Assembly: GCF_018139685.1 (NCBI RefSeq)
Contig: NZ_JAGSPN010000007.1
Span: 62,001 to 126,000, forward strand
DNA length: 64,000 nt
Origin: Cognatundibacterium luofuense
GTDB lineage: Bacteria; Pseudomonadota; Gammaproteobacteria; Burkholderiales; Burkholderiaceae_D
Direction: 5' to 3'
The notes under the pieces are model-generated. The model did not search any database. It worked only from the letters and a program-made list of their open reading frames with translations, and had not been told where the DNA came from. The position numbers were made by a program, and so were the translations under genes. This document shows, one piece after another, positions 37,696-45,063 of this stretch. Within the stretch, counting starts at the first letter, position 1; each line of letters opens with the position of its first letter.

Positions 37696-37908
37696 ATGAA
37701 TAAGTTCGCTTTACTGTTTCTCGCCTGCTGCCTGTCACTGAGTTCGTACGCCAATGCCGCTGGCCACAAAGGTTCGCACGCCGGATACAAGCGCCACGCG
37801 GCAACACCCAAATACGACCGAATCGGCAAACACTCGAAAGGATGCGGCAGCCGGGGCGGCCCGGGTTATAGAAAGCCAAACGGTAAATGCGCCTCGTGGA
37901 GGGACTAA
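37696..37908 (+). CDS. Small exported cationic protein
   Basis: Unrecognised, 70 residues from the ATG at 37696, with GGAG upstream. A signal peptide (MNKFALLFLACCLSLSSYAN, cleavage near ANA-AGHK) precedes a very basic mature part with KGCGSRGGPGYRKPNGKCAS and two cysteines that could form a disulfide. Proteins with this GSRGGPGYR...CASW tail are scattered on phages and plasmids; function unknown. It lies directly after the repressor, so it is probably expressed in the lysogen. Confidence 0.7.
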   Translation: MNKFALLFLACCLSLSSYANAAGHKGSHAGYKRHAATPKYDRIGKHSKGCGSRGGPGYRKPNGKCASWRD

Positions 37909-37911
37909 AAA

Positions 37912-38631
37912 TTGCGTTTGCTTAAAACAATTGCTGCGCTGAGTATTTCTCTCGCCTTCTCCTCCTGCTCAGATCAGAAGAATCCTCAAGAACTGATTAA
38001 CAACGAACATGTTTCCGCCGAGGCAAAAACGGGAAACGTTTTGCCAGTAACAATCACACATGGCTTCAAGTCGAACTCGTTCAATGACGGATTTATGCGA
38101 GCCACTCTGGTAGTTACGGTCGATGGCGGAATGCAGAATGACTGGATCGCAACCGCAATCATTTTGGCCGAAGTGCTCGCAAAACAGGGAAGTGACATGA
38201 TCGAGGTTACAGTCGACCGCAATGACCTTGGATCAGTACCGGCTGCGAATATGCATAAGCACCTCGCACGGGTTTCATATGCTCCAGATCTGAAACGAAG
38301 CGTGTCGTTCGACAAAAATTGGCAGATTGCAGCAGCAGAAAACGTCGTGTCGATCGAGATGCTCAATGCCACGAATGACTATTACGCGCTATACAAGAAA
38401 TACACATCCGAAGGTATGCGAGATAACGAAGCAGATACAAAAGCGGGAAAAGTAATCGCGCAAAAATATAAGCTCGCATCTGAATGGCGTTTACCCTTGC
38501 CAAATCTGCGCGAAACAAAACTCAACCGTAACGATATTTTTATCAAAGGCCAAGAAAAAGATCTTGAATCGGTCATGCGCATTAATGCGTGCATGAAAGG
38601 CAAGGTAAACTTTGCTATCAAGACATGCTAA
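37912..38631 (+). CDS. Putative lipoprotein, expressed from the lysogen cargo
   Basis: Unrecognised, 239 residues. TTG start at 37912 preceded by a strong GGAGGG that overlaps the end of the previous gene. The signal peptide ends in a lipobox-like FSSC (LAFSSCSDQKN), so it is likely a lipoprotein. The mature part shows alternating strands and helices with no motif I know. The codon use is more AT-rich than the phage structural genes. It is coupled to the small exported protein upstream. Confidence 0.7.
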   Translation: MRLLKTIAALSISLAFSSCSDQKNPQELINNEHVSAEAKTGNVLPVTITHGFKSNSFNDGFMRATLVVTVDGGMQNDWIATAIILAEVLAKQGSDMIEVTVDRNDLGSVPAANMHKHLARVSYAPDLKRSVSFDKNWQIAAAENVVSIEMLNATNDYYALYKKYTSEGMRDNEADTKAGKVIAQKYKLASEWRLPLPNLRETKLNRNDIFIKGQEKDLESVMRINACMKGKVNFAIKTC

Positions 38632-38710
38632 AAACTAAGCGATCGGCTTATTCAAGTGTTTTTTTGGGAAATAGAACGTAGAAATGCCCACTTTCTCTTG
38701 CAAAAGTACA

Positions 38711-38815
38711 TAAGGAGACACTGGTTCATTCCAAAAATAGTCGCTAACGCCCAATGAAATTAGCGACTTATCATGGTTTTTTTGAAAAAAAATCGAATTA
38801 ACCAGTGTTTCCTTA
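38711..38815. mobile_element. 105-bp element with terminal inverted repeats (MITE-like) or composite terminator
   Basis: Two 21-base ends are inverted repeats with two mismatches: GGAGACACTGGTTCATTC (38714-38731) and, read on the other strand, GGAAACACTGGTTAATTC (38812-38795), both preceded by TAA. Inside is a perfect 9-bp hairpin AGTCGCTAA / TTAGCGACT (38739-38768). No frame fits inside. It lies between convergent genes, so it could act as a terminator, but the long matched ends look like a miniature transposable element. I see no clear target-site duplication. Confidence 0.6.
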
Positions 38816-38826
38816 AAAAATCTTAT

Positions 38827-39414
38827 CTATTTGTAGACTCCAGAAATATCTGCCTGCTTCAGTTTCCCTGACTGAAAATTCTTCAGCATTTCTGATAATT
38901 TTTTAGCCGAATCCAAATCGAATACAACATCGCTATTTGGATTACAAGGCCCCAAACGACAGTGTCTTAAATACAAATAGTGACTATTTGCACTGCCGCT
39001 ATGAAATGCAAAAGTCAACTCGACCTCAGACATATTCCCCCAAATTTTCGCGCGACCAATATCTTTGGTAAAGATATCCCCACGTTTTAAGGCCAACGCC
39101 TCCCATTCTACATATTTATCAATTAGCGCCACATAATCGCCAATATGCTCTTTTAAAAAACGATTTTCTATTACTTCAAGTCCGTACTCATCCTTATAAA
39201 TTCTCTTTACACTAATATTTAAAACCTCCGCCCCATCACTCATTTTCTCAATTGAAAAAAACGTCGGGCGCTCGGTATATGTTGATGCAACAGAATTAAA
39301 AATACGGCCATTTAAGTTCGATGAAACTCTCGTCTTCTCACTAATCGTCGAACAACCCGAAAAAATCCCAGAAATGACAGCTACCGAGACTATTCTTAAA
39401 AAAATATTTTTCAT
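38827..39414 (-). CDS. Putative lipoprotein in prophage cargo
   Basis: Unrecognised 195-residue protein. A signal peptide with lipobox (ISGIFSGCSTIS) gives lipidation at about Cys-21. The mature domain contains strands and one cysteine pair (RHCRLGPCNPNSDVVFDL near 150). AT-rich coding sequence with long A/T-runs marks it as cargo distinct from the structural genes. No neighbour suggests a function; surface exclusion or envelope modification is possible but unproven. Confidence 0.7.
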   Translation of the reverse strand: MKNIFLRIVSVAVISGIFSGCSTISEKTRVSSNLNGRIFNSVASTYTERPTFFSIEKMSDGAEVLNISVKRIYKDEYGLEVIENRFLKEHIGDYVALIDKYVEWEALALKRGDIFTKDIGRAKIWGNMSEVELTFAFHSGSANSHYLYLRHCRLGPCNPNSDVVFDLDSAKKLSEMLKNFQSGKLKQADISGVYK

Positions 39415-39480
39415 AATTATTCATTTCACATTAAAAAAGATAAAACAACCAATTACCCTTATGAGGTTACATTATTAAAA

Positions 39481-40101
39481 CTACAGGGCACCCGCATCCA
39501 GTTTATTCTTTTTAGTATTAAACTGTTGAATTGCATCTTTAAATTCCGGAACAGCTTCTACCATAATATTGACATAACCCTTTCCTCGTGCCACCCCAAC
39601 CAAATCAAGTACGATCGACTTGGAATTCGTCTTAAAAATTGCCGTCCACATTCCGCAACCTTGATATCTTAGGCATTCATAAAATTCATCTGACTCTTTG
39701 TACAATTTCAGACCAACTGTTTTTGTACCCGTTTCCTGCTCACCATATTTTTGCGTTAAAGCGTCATGCAAGTTTGAAAATCTCTCTTTTCCCTTTTCCC
39801 CGAAAGCATCATCGAAAATCGTATCTCCAGTCGCCACAATTTTCACAAGTTTTTCGTCCGAAAAAACATATGAATACTCCGAAAATCCAGAAAGAGGCTT
39901 AGGAACACTTGAGGATTTATATATAGTCAAATTCTCCTGCTTCTTCTTAAGAACGATTGCAATACCAAGTTTTTCGAAATCATTTTTAGTCATACCCCAT
40001 TTCAAGCCAAACATTGCATCCTTTTCCTCAGATGCATTTGAACTCATGGAAAAAACAAACAGAAAACAAAGCAAAAAAATTTTTTTATTTAAAACTCTCA
40101 T
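39481..40101 (-). CDS. Exported hypothetical protein in prophage cargo
   Basis: Unrecognised, about 206 residues from the ATG at 40101 (MRVLNKKIFLLCFLFVFSMS), which has GAGG upstream; the ATG at 40116 is less likely. Signal peptide cleavage near SNA-SEE. The start FGLKWGMTKNDFEKLGIAI and KLYKESDEFYECLRYQGCGM are like small exported proteins found next to lipoprotein genes in many proteobacteria. One cysteine pair could form a disulfide. AT-rich. Confidence 0.7.
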   Translation of the reverse strand: MRVLNKKIFLLCFLFVFSMSSNASEEKDAMFGLKWGMTKNDFEKLGIAIVLKKKQENLTIYKSSSVPKPLSGFSEYSYVFSDEKLVKIVATGDTIFDDAFGEKGKERFSNLHDALTQKYGEQETGTKTVGLKLYKESDEFYECLRYQGCGMWTAIFKTNSKSIVLDLVGVARGKGYVNIMVEAVPEFKDAIQQFNTKKNKLDAGAL

Positions 40102-40135
40102 AAAAACCTCGGGCAAGATTAAATTTAGGTCAATT

Positions 40136-41341
40136 TTATTTGACTACACCAATCGCTTTGAGAATACGTTTCGTTTCAACCCTCAAAAGCAATGCATCTT
40201 CAAGAGTGATGGGGCGCGCATGCGCATATGAAATACGAATTGGAAAAAGTCGCTGGAATGACTCCTGCACATCCCCTTTGCGGCCAAAGATTCCTTTAAA
40301 AACTTGATTCCAGTTTTCATTTTTTTCAATAATTGCCTTGTAGTCAGTAAAGTCAGCGTAATCAATCAATGGAAATTCCGGCTTCCCAGCTTTGATAGCC
40401 TTTTGCTTTTTCTCTTGCCACGAGTCGTACATGCCCGACGGTAACCGTTGCACAATCCAATTTGGACCAAACTCTTCGCGCATCACCTTCTCAATAAACC
40501 GACGAACGGCGTTCTCAAACCGATGCAATACTTCATGTGCTTCCTTATTGCGACCAAACCCATCGTCATCAAGGCTTTCAGATTGATCATCAGATACCAA
40601 TCCACCAACTCTCAAACTCTCGTAGAATGCTGGAGAAGTAAAGTGAGTCAGATCAAAATTAAAGCCCTGTCCACGATAGAATTCCGTGCGTAAAATTGGG
40701 TTTGTTAGAACTTCTGGCGGTGGCATGGTGACATCACGCCAATCACCAAATTCAGAACGCAGCTTACAAACAAGGGATTGATCATAAGCAGGGTAAATAT
40801 CAATACCACGGCCAATTGAGACCAATTCAGAAAGTGCTACGACGGATTTATTTACTTCTTCAATTTGCACCCACGGTGAACGAATCTCAGCGAAACATTC
40901 TTTCAGCTTTTCCTCAGTTGCCATTACCGTGTGAGTCAAATCAGATGCCATAGCTATGTGGGCAAATGCACTTAATTCCAAGGGCTGAGGTAGACGAAAT
41001 TGTTGGCGAAAACGTGCTTGATCTTCAAGGATTTTATCAATCTCTGATTGAAAGGGTGTATTCCCGTCGATGAAGCCCAGCCGTCGCATCTCCTCAATCG
41101 GCCCCAAAAGTAACTGTCGTTGACGTTCAATATTATCCATCTCATTTTTTATGCTAAATGAGTTAGATACGCTAGACAGTAACTTCTGCCAATCCTCAAT
41201 TTTTTGAATGGCTTTATATGCGGTCGAGACACTAATTGGATCTTGAATTGATTTAAAGGATTGCGTTAATTGGTCGTGAGGCTTTATCAAATTACGGAAC
41301 TTCTCTTGTTCCTCCAGTATTTTTTTTATCGTGCCTGACAT
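40136..41341 (-). CDS. Swt1-HEPN-like protein, partner of OLD-family nuclease
   Basis: Candidate RNase effector or sensor, 401 residues from the ATG at 41341 (GGAGGAATA upstream). The N-terminal half is mostly helical and coiled (EEQEKFRNLIKPHDQLTQSF, MDNIERQRQLLLGPIEEMRR). The C-terminal 140 residues match the Swt1-type HEPN layout: HRFENAVRRFIEKVMREEFG, PLIDYADFTDYKAIIEKNEN, then RISYAH (about 369-374), an R-x4-H motif like the catalytic RNxxxH of HEPN RNases but without the Asn. It lies 75 bases downstream of the OLD gene on the same strand, so both are probably one operon. Domain call is from eye comparison. Confidence 0.7.
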   Translation of the reverse strand: MSGTIKKILEEQEKFRNLIKPHDQLTQSFKSIQDPISVSTAYKAIQKIEDWQKLLSSVSNSFSIKNEMDNIERQRQLLLGPIEEMRRLGFIDGNTPFQSEIDKILEDQARFRQQFRLPQPLELSAFAHIAMASDLTHTVMATEEKLKECFAEIRSPWVQIEEVNKSVVALSELVSIGRGIDIYPAYDQSLVCKLRSEFGDWRDVTMPPPEVLTNPILRTEFYRGQGFNFDLTHFTSPAFYESLRVGGLVSDDQSESLDDDGFGRNKEAHEVLHRFENAVRRFIEKVMREEFGPNWIVQRLPSGMYDSWQEKKQKAIKAGKPEFPLIDYADFTDYKAIIEKNENWNQVFKGIFGRKGDVQESFQRLFPIRISYAHARPITLEDALLLRVETKRILKAIGVVK

Positions 41342-41416
41342 TATTCCTCCGCATAAATTTGCTTCTATTAAAGATAAGACCATTAAAAATATATATTAAT
41401 ATTAAATTATTTACAA

Positions 41417-43291
41417 CTAATGACCTTTTGTCTTGGATATAATTTCCAATAGCATCGCAGGTTCAGTTCCACCTGCCTTTGAGGTCGCGGTACGATAAGC
41501 AAGTTGATTCTTATCCAGACTTATTCCAGCCTCACGCTCGACATCGGCGCAAGCAACCGCCCACTCCGGCCAATTATTTGAAAGGAACGTTTCCAAGTGA
41601 TCTCCAAATATGGCGACACCATCAAATGCACCTTCTTGTGGAAAGTCCTCCTCTTGTCGACCAAAATAGCGCAAGAGCTTTCGATTCTCTGATACGTGGC
41701 CATTTTTCTCTCCAGCGATTTTTTCAAGCGATTTACCACTTGCTCGCCCCTCAAACCCTGCGTCCGCGTCAAATAGTGCGTAAACTGGTACTCCAATAGA
41801 ACTTAGAATTGCATGTGCAAGCGTAATTGAACCTTTTCCACCAACGGATGTAATAGAAATCCCCTCTGCCTCAAGTGCACCAGGTGTTGACCTGTCCCCT
41901 ATCCCGTAGAAAACAGAAACTTCCGTAGGCCCTTCCACAAGAAGTACGCGATTCGCAAATAGGGCAATTGCCAGTTGCTCTGCTACGTTATGATCAAGTC
42001 TTCTATCGACCACATCAGCACTTACAACGCCTTCCAGTCTAGCTTTGACGTTATCAACAGTCGCATAGTGAACAGAGACCTCAGGGGGGCCATCAGATGA
42101 ACGTGTCAGTCTTCTTACCTGATCAAAATGTCGCGCCTCAAGAAAATATGGGCTATGAGTGGCATAAGTCACCTGTATGCGCTTTTCAGTGTCCTCAGCA
42201 AGATCGCGAAGTACTTTCGCAAACGCTTTAGCTTGAATCGGATGCTGGAATAGCTCTGGTTCTTCAATCGCCAAACATATCACGCCACCAGTAGCGGCAG
42301 CCCCGGACTGCGCCAAAAGCTGTAGAGCAGAAATAAGAATTGTGCGTTGGAAACCATGCCCCTGTCTCTCGACTACAGTCTCCGTCTCACCGTCACGAAC
42401 AGATACCTCAAATGTGGTTCGAGGGGCCTTGATTTCAAATGCTGCAGGCGAAACTCTTAAAGCGCGTCCCGGCGCATATGAAGTAACAACCTGGTTAAGT
42501 TTTGCGGTGATGTCAGCAAGCGGCTCCGCAAATTTTTCTTGATAAATTCTCTGTTGCTGCACTCGCGATTCATCAACAACTCTGGCAATTTCTTCATCGG
42601 CCGCAGTGCGATCCACTGATCGCTCAAGAATTCTGCCGATGATGCTCGACTTTCCATCTATGGATTCTTCACTAGCGCGCAGGTCAGCGGTGATCAACAC
42701 AAAATCAAAAAGTCCGCTCATCTTTCCGCCGCTATTAAAACCAAAGAAATTGGTTTGAAGTGCCTCAGGCGCATCTTCAAGCAAATCGGTGTGAGCGGCC
42801 TCCCAAGCTGTCATTGCACTTTCAATAGCAGGGCCCGTACCTGCAGCAGGCAGGTCTAACGATGGCTCTGCAGAACGAAGATTCGCGTAAAGTGTTTTCT
42901 TGTCTGTAGCAGTAGATGCCGCCTTGATGGCATTAAACTGCGGAAAGCCTTTCGCATTCGCTGAAAGAATCTCCGAGCCATCAGGCGACCGACGCTTCCA
43001 CGCTGTGAATGTTGTCACTTCGTCGGGCGCGTACTTCCCAAGCGCCTCCCGATCTTTTTCCGAAAGATCACCAAATGTGACTTGTACTTCGATATCCTGA
43101 TCCGTCGCGCCAAATGAACAGTCAGACTCTGTCAGCGAACCCGGCTTTCCATTAAAAAACCAATCCAACGCGCGTAACACAGTGGATTTACCAGCACCGT
43201 TAGGCCCAATAAAGGTGGTAACAGCGTCGAAAGGAATGGATACATCCCTTAAAGCACGAAAGTTCATTATGCGTACAGATTGAATTTTCAT
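41417..43291 (-). CDS. OLD-family ATP-dependent nuclease (AAA-ABC ATPase plus TOPRIM)
   Basis: Overcoming-lysogenization-defect type enzyme: an SMC/ABC-like ATPase fused to a TOPRIM nuclease, a family used in anti-phage defence (P2 Old, GajA, retron-associated forms). In 624 residues I see Walker A FIGPNGAGKST near 30, the dimer-type RQGHGFQRTILISALQLL near 305, Walker B VICLAIEEPELFQHP near 340, the H-loop YATHSPYFLEA near 380, and TOPRIM motifs LLVEGPTEVSVFYG and ALFDADAGFEG (about 455-525). No UvrD-type helicase adjoins it, so this is not Gabija; the neighbour is a HEPN-like gene. Confidence 0.9.
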   Translation of the reverse strand: MKIQSVRIMNFRALRDVSIPFDAVTTFIGPNGAGKSTVLRALDWFFNGKPGSLTESDCSFGATDQDIEVQVTFGDLSEKDREALGKYAPDEVTTFTAWKRRSPDGSEILSANAKGFPQFNAIKAASTATDKKTLYANLRSAEPSLDLPAAGTGPAIESAMTAWEAAHTDLLEDAPEALQTNFFGFNSGGKMSGLFDFVLITADLRASEESIDGKSSIIGRILERSVDRTAADEEIARVVDESRVQQQRIYQEKFAEPLADITAKLNQVVTSYAPGRALRVSPAAFEIKAPRTTFEVSVRDGETETVVERQGHGFQRTILISALQLLAQSGAAATGGVICLAIEEPELFQHPIQAKAFAKVLRDLAEDTEKRIQVTYATHSPYFLEARHFDQVRRLTRSSDGPPEVSVHYATVDNVKARLEGVVSADVVDRRLDHNVAEQLAIALFANRVLLVEGPTEVSVFYGIGDRSTPGALEAEGISITSVGGKGSITLAHAILSSIGVPVYALFDADAGFEGRASGKSLEKIAGEKNGHVSENRKLLRYFGRQEEDFPQEGAFDGVAIFGDHLETFLSNNWPEWAVACADVEREAGISLDKNQLAYRTATSKAGGTEPAMLLEIISKTKGH

Positions 43292-43618
43292 TTTTTCTTA
43301 CTCCTTGATTTTTTTGATCTGAGTATGTTCCGATCCCACCAAAATTCGGCAATTCTTAACGAACAAGTCACGGCTTATTTCAACTCAAATTTCAGTTAAA
43401 TAGCGCGTTTGCAATGCCACAATGATAAGGTATCATTGTGTAACGCTATCGTCACTTTTTGGTAACAATTAGCTGATGTTTAGCAAAATTTTTTCAGTGC
43501 GCTAATTAACATGTAAAAAGATATGCCGATGTTAAGCACTGAAGTAAACGCCGTTTTTGGCCTGATCTTGCAGTCGATGTTTCGCTGTGATTTTGTGGAA
43601 TCAGTTGGGTGGGTGTAG
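43292..43618. promoter_or_regulatory. Divergent regulatory region with a perfect 10-bp-arm inverted repeat
   Basis: No gene in these 327 bases. At 43418-43440, CACAATGATA and TATCATTGTG form a perfect inverted repeat around AGG. One arm plus spacer (ATAAGGTATCATTGTGT, then a base, then ACG) recurs at 37171-37191 in front of the prophage early operon. The region must hold the promoters for the leftward OLD-HEPN genes and the rightward 43619 gene, so the repeat is a likely operator, maybe for a shared prophage regulator. Confidence 0.65.
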
Positions 43619-44323
43619 ATGGGTAAGGAATTTCATGGCGACGTTGGCCAGGTGGTGATGGGAGACGCGAAAACCGGCCCGGCGCTGCATAACGTGATGA
43701 ATGTGAATGTGTCTTCTGCGCCGGAGGCAAAGCCTGTCGAATTTAAGGCGCTCAACATGTTTCAGCGCGCAAAGATTAAGGATCGGGTTAAAGCAGTCAG
43801 CGCAAGCACGGGCATGGCAGATCTGGAGGTTTATCGCCACATTCTGGCAGAGTTTGGTGCAGACAATCTGAATAGTCTCAGCGCTGATACGTACAAAGAT
43901 GTGATCGCCTATCTGGCCGGGCTTGCCGGGAATCATCTTCCTGATGAACCAAGCGAACAGCCAGCCACGCAGGAAGCACCGCTGCCCTGCCCCGTCTGCG
44001 TAGAACACAAACACAGCGTAAAGAAATTACGCATCGGCTTAAGCATTCTGGCCATGTTCAGCCTGTTTTGCCTTTGTGGCGTTGTGTGGGCCGTTGTGCA
44101 GTCAAACAAAGCTGATACGCCCGCCAGCATCGCCGCAACAGATGAATACTGCCATCAGGATGGCAAAAGCTTTTCAGTCGGCAGCATCGTCAAAATGCCG
44201 GACAACAATTTGATGAAGTGCACTAACGCACCCGGTGCATCACCCAATTATTGGGAGCAAATCAAAACACCTTCGATCAAGCCGGTAACAAAACGCAGGC
44301 ATCAAGAACCTTCAAAATGGTAA
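43619..44323 (+). CDS. Membrane protein with FHGxVGQVV motif
   Basis: A 234-residue protein. The N-terminus EFHGDVGQVVMGDAKTGPAL shares FHGxVGQVV with the repressor tail at 37252. A helical middle (about 42-105), a CPVCVEHKHS pair (about 125-132), one membrane helix (about 140-165) and a short C-terminal domain EYCHQDGKSFSVGSIVKMPD (about 180-200) resembling DUF1496-type modules follow. It is read away from the OLD-HEPN genes across the operator. Function unknown; the repeated motif suggests it interacts with the same partner as the repressor or belongs to its control circuit. Confidence 0.75.
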   Translation: MGKEFHGDVGQVVMGDAKTGPALHNVMNVNVSSAPEAKPVEFKALNMFQRAKIKDRVKAVSASTGMADLEVYRHILAEFGADNLNSLSADTYKDVIAYLAGLAGNHLPDEPSEQPATQEAPLPCPVCVEHKHSVKKLRIGLSILAMFSLFCLCGVVWAVVQSNKADTPASIAATDEYCHQDGKSFSVGSIVKMPDNNLMKCTNAPGASPNYWEQIKTPSIKPVTKRRHQEPSKW

Positions 44324-44607
44324 ATCGGTGGCTCTCATCAGACACACCGTTTCCCAATTTGAAGTCAAATTAACCTGCATATTCGTTATTTTCAGTAAAA
44401 AACTACAAATCCATTATTCGCTATCAATCCGCAGGGGATTGTTTAAAGAAAAACAATGCCGATTTCTCTGGGATGGGCTATGCTAATTCCTGATTGCAAG
44501 CGTGTATGTGTGATCAAGTATCAGCATTTTATGGGATGCGGTTTTCGACATGACCTAAAATTATAAATATTTAATTTAGTTAATTTTCTTACTTCTGGGA
44601 GCACATA

Positions 44608-44961
44608 ATGGATCTGGATAATGCAGTTGCAAAACACGCGGAATGGAAAGTTAAATTTCGCAAAGCTATTACGGCAAAAGAGCAATTAGATGCAGATACC
44701 ATCGCAAAAGATAACTGTTGCGATTTGGGTAAATGGTTGCACGGTGAGTCCAGAACGAAAATTGGTGGTCTCGCCAGTTACAAAGATTGCGTCAGCCGCC
44801 ATGCAAATTTTCATGTCGAGGCAGGAAAAGTCGCAAAACTGATTAATAAAGGAGCTTATTCGGAAGCAGAGAAAGCACTTGATGCCGGTACATCGTATGC
44901 AACTGCATCCAGCGCTGTCAGTCTGGCAATTGGGAAACTAAAAAAAGAAGCTGGAATGTAA
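44608..44961 (+). CDS. Stand-alone CZB (chemoreceptor zinc-binding) domain protein
   Basis: Zinc-sensing four-helix domain normally fused to chemoreceptors or diguanylate cyclases (as in E. coli DgcZ). This 117-residue protein is only the domain: the ligands His-10, Cys-38 (in NCCDLGKWLHGE), His-65 and His-69 (SRHANFHVEAGK) are all present. GGGAG precedes the ATG. It converges on a GAF-GGDEF gene, so it might act on that cyclase in trans. The preceding 284 bases hold no gene I can support. Confidence 0.88.
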   Translation: MDLDNAVAKHAEWKVKFRKAITAKEQLDADTIAKDNCCDLGKWLHGESRTKIGGLASYKDCVSRHANFHVEAGKVAKLINKGAYSEAEKALDAGTSYATASSAVSLAIGKLKKEAGM

Positions 44962-45063
44962 TCTATTCACAAGTACATTACTGACAACAGGATTCAATTT
45001 GCTTTGCGTCCTGTTGTTGAAGGCTCGTAAGAGTCAACATTTCGATTCAGTGTACCCTCAGTT

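Noticed and set aside
40136-43291. Gabija system
   Set aside because: The OLD protein is not followed by a UvrD-like helicase (GajB); its partner is a HEPN-like protein instead.
43506-43730. 74-codon minus-strand frame across the start of the 43619 gene
   Set aside because: It overlaps a better supported gene, contains no domain and has a Ser/Pro-rich shadow composition.
44420-44470. TTTAAAGAAA followed by GCCGATTT, like a flagellar sigma-28 promoter
   Set aside because: The spacing between the two parts is too short for the FliA consensus and the gene start is too far away.
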